Positions 61,068 to 64,000 of a stretch of DNA of 64,000 nt are shown piece after piece. Position 1 is the first letter of the stretch; every line of letters starts with the position of its first letter. The DNA is from Leucobacter rhizosphaerae (GTDB lineage Bacteria > Actinomycetota > Actinomycetes > Actinomycetales > Microbacteriaceae): contig NZ_CP095043.1 in NCBI RefSeq assembly GCF_022919175.1, forward strand, positions 806,001-870,000, written 5' to 3'. Made by a program: the position numbers and the translations under genes. The notes under the pieces were generated by a model. It was not told where the DNA came from and did no database searches. It saw only the letters and a list, made by a program, of their open reading frames with translations.

Positions 61068-62441
61068 TCAAGGTTGCAGGCGCTCCAGCGCCTCGAGTCT
61101 CGCGACCACCCGAGCGCGCTTCGGGGAGAGGGGCGGCAGGATCCCGAGCAGGGTCTGCCACACCTCCGCGTCGTCGCTCGCCCAGTGCTGCGCGTACTCG
61201 AACAGCGGATCCGCGGCCGCGGACTGCAGCATCGACTCACGCAGCGTCGCGTCGACGTCGCCGCGCAGGTCCCGCACGACAGGCGCATCCGAGTGGGGCA
61301 GCACGGCCCCCTCGTAGGCCGCGAGCGCGAGCCGGTGCGCGCCCCGACCGAGTGCCGCGAGCATCTCGCGCGCGTCGACCCGCACGGTGTCGCGCAGTCG
61401 ATACGGCCGCGACTCGAGGCCGAGGCCCGGCGCATGCGTGCCGAGCCATTTCCGCAGCCGCACCACCTCGGCGCGCAGCGTCTGCTCCGACGCCGCGTCG
61501 CCGTAGACCTGCTCGGCGAGCACGGCGGCGCTCAGGCCGTGCGGGGCCTCGGCGAGGGCGAGCAGGATCTCGGCATGGCGACCGCTCAGCGGCAGCACCG
61601 CCCCAGCGTGCTCGAGGATCCCGGGATCCCGACCGAGCAGCACGAGCCGGGCGGACTGCGCACGCGCCGCCGCGACCGGCGCGGCAGGCCCGTCTCCGCG
61701 GCGACCACGACTCGGGCGCGGGCGATCGCGGTCGATCCGGGCCCGGAGCGCGGCGAGTTGCAGCTCGGCCTCGACCGCGGCCCGGGTCGCCTCGACGAGC
61801 GGCAGGAGGTGCGGCGCGGCCGCGGCGTCTCCCCCGGTGACGTCGATGACCCCGAGGATCGCACCGTCGTCCGGGTCGTGGACGGGGATCGCGGTGCAGC
61901 TCCACTGGTGCACGGAGCGGTTGTAGTGCTCCGCCCCGAGCACTTGGATCGCGTGGTCGAGCGCGAGGGCGCTCCCCGGTGCGCTCGTGCCCACGGCGGC
62001 CTCCGACCAGTCCATGCCCGCGGTGAAGCCCATGTCCTCCGCCCGCGTGCGGAGCCGCGCGTCGCCGTCCACCCAGAGCAGCCGACCCGCGGCGTCGCCG
62101 ATCGCGACGATGAACCCGGAATCGCTCGCCTCCTCGAGCAGCAGGCGCTGCACCACGGGCAGCACTTGACCGAGCGGGTGGACGCGCCGCAGCGCGTCGA
62201 GCTCGTCCGCGGAGAGCGCGGGCTGGTCGGGGGTGCGATCGGGGTCCAGGGTGCGCCGGCGCGACCGCAGCCACGAGTCGAAGACGACGGGGCGAAGCGT
62301 CTGCTGCGCGGCGAAGCGCTCGCGGAGTTCCGGCTCGGCCGCCGATCCCGAGACCCCGACGAACTGCGCGTGGGCCCGCTCGATCTGGGTGCGACGCTCG
62401 CGCACCGATTCCCCGCGTCGCAGCGCCTGCCATCCGCTCAT
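61068..62441 (-). CDS. GAF-domain regulator with C-terminal winged helix
   Basis: Predicted transcriptional regulator of 457 aa from ATG 62441 (GGGAGGGG upstream; the frame extends upstream without support). A GAF sensor domain spans about 80-250 (ASDSGFIVAIGDAAGRLLWVDGD...WSCTAIPVHDPDDGAILGVIDVTGG). The C-terminal part has an OmpR/SARP-like winged helix (ILLALAEAPHGLSAAVLAEQVYG...LRAEVVRLRKWLG). The family is AcoR-like at the N-terminus but has no AAA+ or Fis domain. It lies directly upstream of the aldehyde/alcohol dehydrogenase genes and probably controls them. Effector unknown. Confidence 0.88.
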   Translation of the reverse strand: MSGWQALRRGESVRERRTQIERAHAQFVGVSGSAAEPELRERFAAQQTLRPVVFDSWLRSRRRTLDPDRTPDQPALSADELDALRRVHPLGQVLPVVQRLLLEEASDSGFIVAIGDAAGRLLWVDGDARLRTRAEDMGFTAGMDWSEAAVGTSAPGSALALDHAIQVLGAEHYNRSVHQWSCTAIPVHDPDDGAILGVIDVTGGDAAAAPHLLPLVEATRAAVEAELQLAALRARIDRDRPRPSRGRRGDGPAAPVAAARAQSARLVLLGRDPGILEHAGAVLPLSGRHAEILLALAEAPHGLSAAVLAEQVYGDAASEQTLRAEVVRLRKWLGTHAPGLGLESRPYRLRDTVRVDAREMLAALGRGAHRLALAAYEGAVLPHSDAPVVRDLRGDVDATLRESMLQSAAADPLFEYAQHWASDDAEVWQTLLGILPPLSPKRARVVARLEALERLQP

Positions 62442-62502
62442 CGCCTGCCCCTCCCTCGCGGCCGTACCCCGAGGGTACCCCGCGCTGAGGTGCCGGGCCA
62501 GC

Positions 62503-63597
62503 CTAGGCCGAGTGCGCGCGGTAGAGGTCGAGCAGCGCCGGAACCCCGCCGGCGTCGAAGCGCCGCAGCTGCTCCGCCGCGGGATCACCGGTGCTCCGCC
62601 GCCGGGCGACGTACTCCGCCACCAGGCCGAGGTCGCCCGCGGTAGCGAGCTCGTGCTGCACGTGCTCCACGAGTGCCGAGACGGCGTCGTGCGCCGGGAC
62701 GGGGTCTCCCGAGAACGGATGCACGAGATCCGACCCCAGACCGTTGCGCGCCGCCTGCCAGTGCGCGCCCGTCACGAGGTCGCGGTGCGGATCGCGACGG
62801 GGGTCCCCGCGCTCGGCCTCCGCGATGCAGCGCGACACCAGCGCGCGCACGATCATCGCGAACGCGACGGTGTCACCCGGGTCCAGCTGCGCGTCGGCCG
62901 TGCGCAGCTCGACGGTCGGATAGTGGTCCGACAGCCGGACCGACCAGTTGACGACGCCCGTGTCGACGAGGATCCCGCTCCGGACGAACTCGCCCACCAC
63001 GGCCTCGTAGTCGTCGCCGTCGGCGAACGCCGGCGGGTAGCCGGCCGTGGGCCACTGCATCGTCGTGAGGTAGCGCCAGCTCGCGAACCCCGTGCGCTCG
63101 CCCCGGGCGATCGGCGAGTTCGCGGTGAGCGCGACCAGCACCGGCGACCACCGGGCCATCCGCGCCATGACCTCAACGCCGATGTCGCGGGAGGGCACTT
63201 CGACGTGCACATGCGTCCCCGTGGAGTAGTAGCGGGCGGTGAGGTCGCCCATGGCGCGGGAGATCGCCTGGTAGCGCGGCTTCGACGTCACCGTCCCCGG
63301 GACCTCGCTGCCGACGGGCGGCAGCCCCGTGCCCGCGAGCACCACCCCCAGATCGGCGCCCGCTCGCGAGGCCGCCGACCGGAACGTACGAAGGGTCTCC
63401 TCGGCCTCCGCGGCGCGCGTGCACACCGGGGTCGCGGTTTCGAGCTGGCTCTCGAAGTACTCGAGCTCCGCCTGCAGCCCCGGCAGCGCGGCGATGAGCG
63501 GCACCACGACGTCGCGGGGTCGGCCCGTCTCGGCGTCGAGCAGCAGATACTCCTCTTCGACGCCGAAGCGGCGCGCGGGCGTTCGCTGGGAGACCAC
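62503..63597 (-). CDS. ybdK: YbdK-type carboxylate-amine ligase (glutamate-cysteine ligase family 2)
   Basis: ATP-dependent ligase of 364 aa. RFGVEEEYLLLD at the N-terminus (about 10-21), THVHVEVP and ELRTADAQ identify the YbdK/GCS2 family. Some members make gamma-glutamylcysteine weakly; the physiological product in actinobacteria, which use mycothiol, is not known. GTG 63597; a modest AGG site precedes it. It stands 61 bp upstream of the GAF regulator gene on the same strand and may be unrelated to that module. Confidence 0.92.
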   Translation of the reverse strand: MVSQRTPARRFGVEEEYLLLDAETGRPRDVVVPLIAALPGLQAELEYFESQLETATPVCTRAAEAEETLRTFRSAASRAGADLGVVLAGTGLPPVGSEVPGTVTSKPRYQAISRAMGDLTARYYSTGTHVHVEVPSRDIGVEVMARMARWSPVLVALTANSPIARGERTGFASWRYLTTMQWPTAGYPPAFADGDDYEAVVGEFVRSGILVDTGVVNWSVRLSDHYPTVELRTADAQLDPGDTVAFAMIVRALVSRCIAEAERGDPRRDPHRDLVTGAHWQAARNGLGSDLVHPFSGDPVPAHDAVSALVEHVQHELATAGDLGLVAEYVARRRSTGDPAAEQLRRFDAGGVPALLDLYRAHSA

Positions 63598-63755
63598 GTG
63601 CTACCTGCCCTTCGTGCGCGGACCTCCATAGTGGCACGACCGACCGGCCGCACGCGATGTCACGCGCTGAAAAGCACGGATCATGACGGTGCGGGGCCTG
63701 GTGATCGCGCGGCGCCTGGTTCCCTCGCGGCGGGGCGCTCCCGCACGGTGTTCGA

Positions 63756-64000
63756 TCACCGAACGGTGTTGCGGAGGATCCCGATCCCCTCGATCTCGAC
63801 CTCGACGACGTCACCCGCGTCGAGCGTGCCGACTCCCGCCGGGGTGCCCGTGAGGATCACGTCGCCCGGCAGCAGTGTGAAGGCCTGCGAGGCGTGCGCC
63901 ACGATCTTCGACAGGCTGTGGATCAGCTGCGATGTGCGGCCGTCCTGACGCACCTCGCCGTTCACGCGGGTCACGAGGCGGGCATCGCTGAGGTCGGGGT
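63756..64000 (-). CDS. FAH-family hydrolase, N-terminus outside window
   Basis: C-terminal part (about 81 codons) of a fumarylacetoacetate hydrolase-family protein. The frame runs to the window edge (DLSDARLVTRVNGE) and shows TSQLIHSLSKIVAHASQ, then LLPGDVILTGTPAGVG and DVVEVEIEGIG, all diagnostic of the C-terminal FAH domain. Apparent internal GTG at 63974 is not the start. Substrate cannot be told from this part. Members of this family are often encoded near gltX in actinobacteria. Confidence 0.93.
   Translation of the reverse strand, partial: PDLSDARLVTRVNGEVRQDGRTSQLIHSLSKIVAHASQAFTLLPGDVILTGTPAGVGTLDAGDVVEVEIEGIGILRNTVR

Overview
The window is chromosomal DNA from a high-GC Gram-positive actinobacterium, most likely family Microbacteriaceae (Leucobacter-like; genus not certain). 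This rests on very GC-rich coding DNA, a dcw cluster without ftsA, a DUF3040 membrane protein beside it, a class II DAHP synthase, a PASTA-type Ser/Thr kinase paired with an Rv2175c-like protein, GarA with two MerR regulators (FtsR/Rv1828 and Rv1830 types), RamB beside malate synthase, and several apparently leaderless genes with a TANNNT box 6-7 nt before the start codon. No insertion sequence, phage gene, CRISPR array or tRNA gene was found; this is core-genome DNA.

Layout. 1-16.3 kb (minus strand): the division and cell-wall cluster mraZ-rsmH-ftsL-ftsI-murE-murF-mraY-murD-ftsW-murG-murC-ftsQ-ftsZ-yggS (yggS cut by the window edge). Most junctions overlap by 1-4 bp. The chain opens only before murC and ftsZ, where candidate internal promoters lie. 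AGTGG repeats typical of MraZ sites lie upstream of mraZ. 16.7-25.5 kb: DUF3040 protein, polyprenyl synthetase, Rv2175c-like protein, PASTA kinase, DAHP synthase, PlsC-type acyltransferase, long-chain acyl-CoA ligase and an unknown membrane-anchored protein; this matches the Rv2166c-Rv2187 gene order of mycobacteria. 25.5-35.9 kb: peptide deformylase, pyruvate carboxylase, a ParA-type ATPase, two MerR regulators, GarA, RamB and malate synthase, a block joining anaplerosis, the glyoxylate shunt, control of the 2-oxoglutarate node and division regulators.

36-42.3 kb (minus): a complete Mrp/Mnh Na+/H+ antiporter operon with subunits A and B fused. 42.4-48.2 kb (minus): one 16S-23S-5S rRNA operon with two good promoters, boxC-type antitermination sequences and a terminator. 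48.5-58 kb: tgt and a queuosine-precursor transporter (convergent, overlapping), a thioredoxin-reductase-like flavoprotein, gltX, an MFS transporter, a LysR regulator divergent from a class V PLP enzyme, and rlmN. 57.8-64 kb: a DUF779 protein, Zn alcohol dehydrogenase, aldehyde dehydrogenase and a GAF/winged-helix regulator (alcohol/aldehyde oxidation module), a YbdK-type carboxylate-amine ligase, and the end of an FAH-family hydrolase.

The most interesting points are regulatory or concern specificity. A 19-bp dyad upstream of ftsZ is repeated (15/19 identical, same 7-5-7 layout) upstream of the Rv1830-type MerR gene, directly downstream of the FtsR homologue. MurE lacks the canonical DNPR and EVSSH motifs, which fits the B-type peptidoglycan of this family. 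GarA keeps only one Thr of the usual phosphorylated TT pair. A RamB-type motif occurs three times around ramB.
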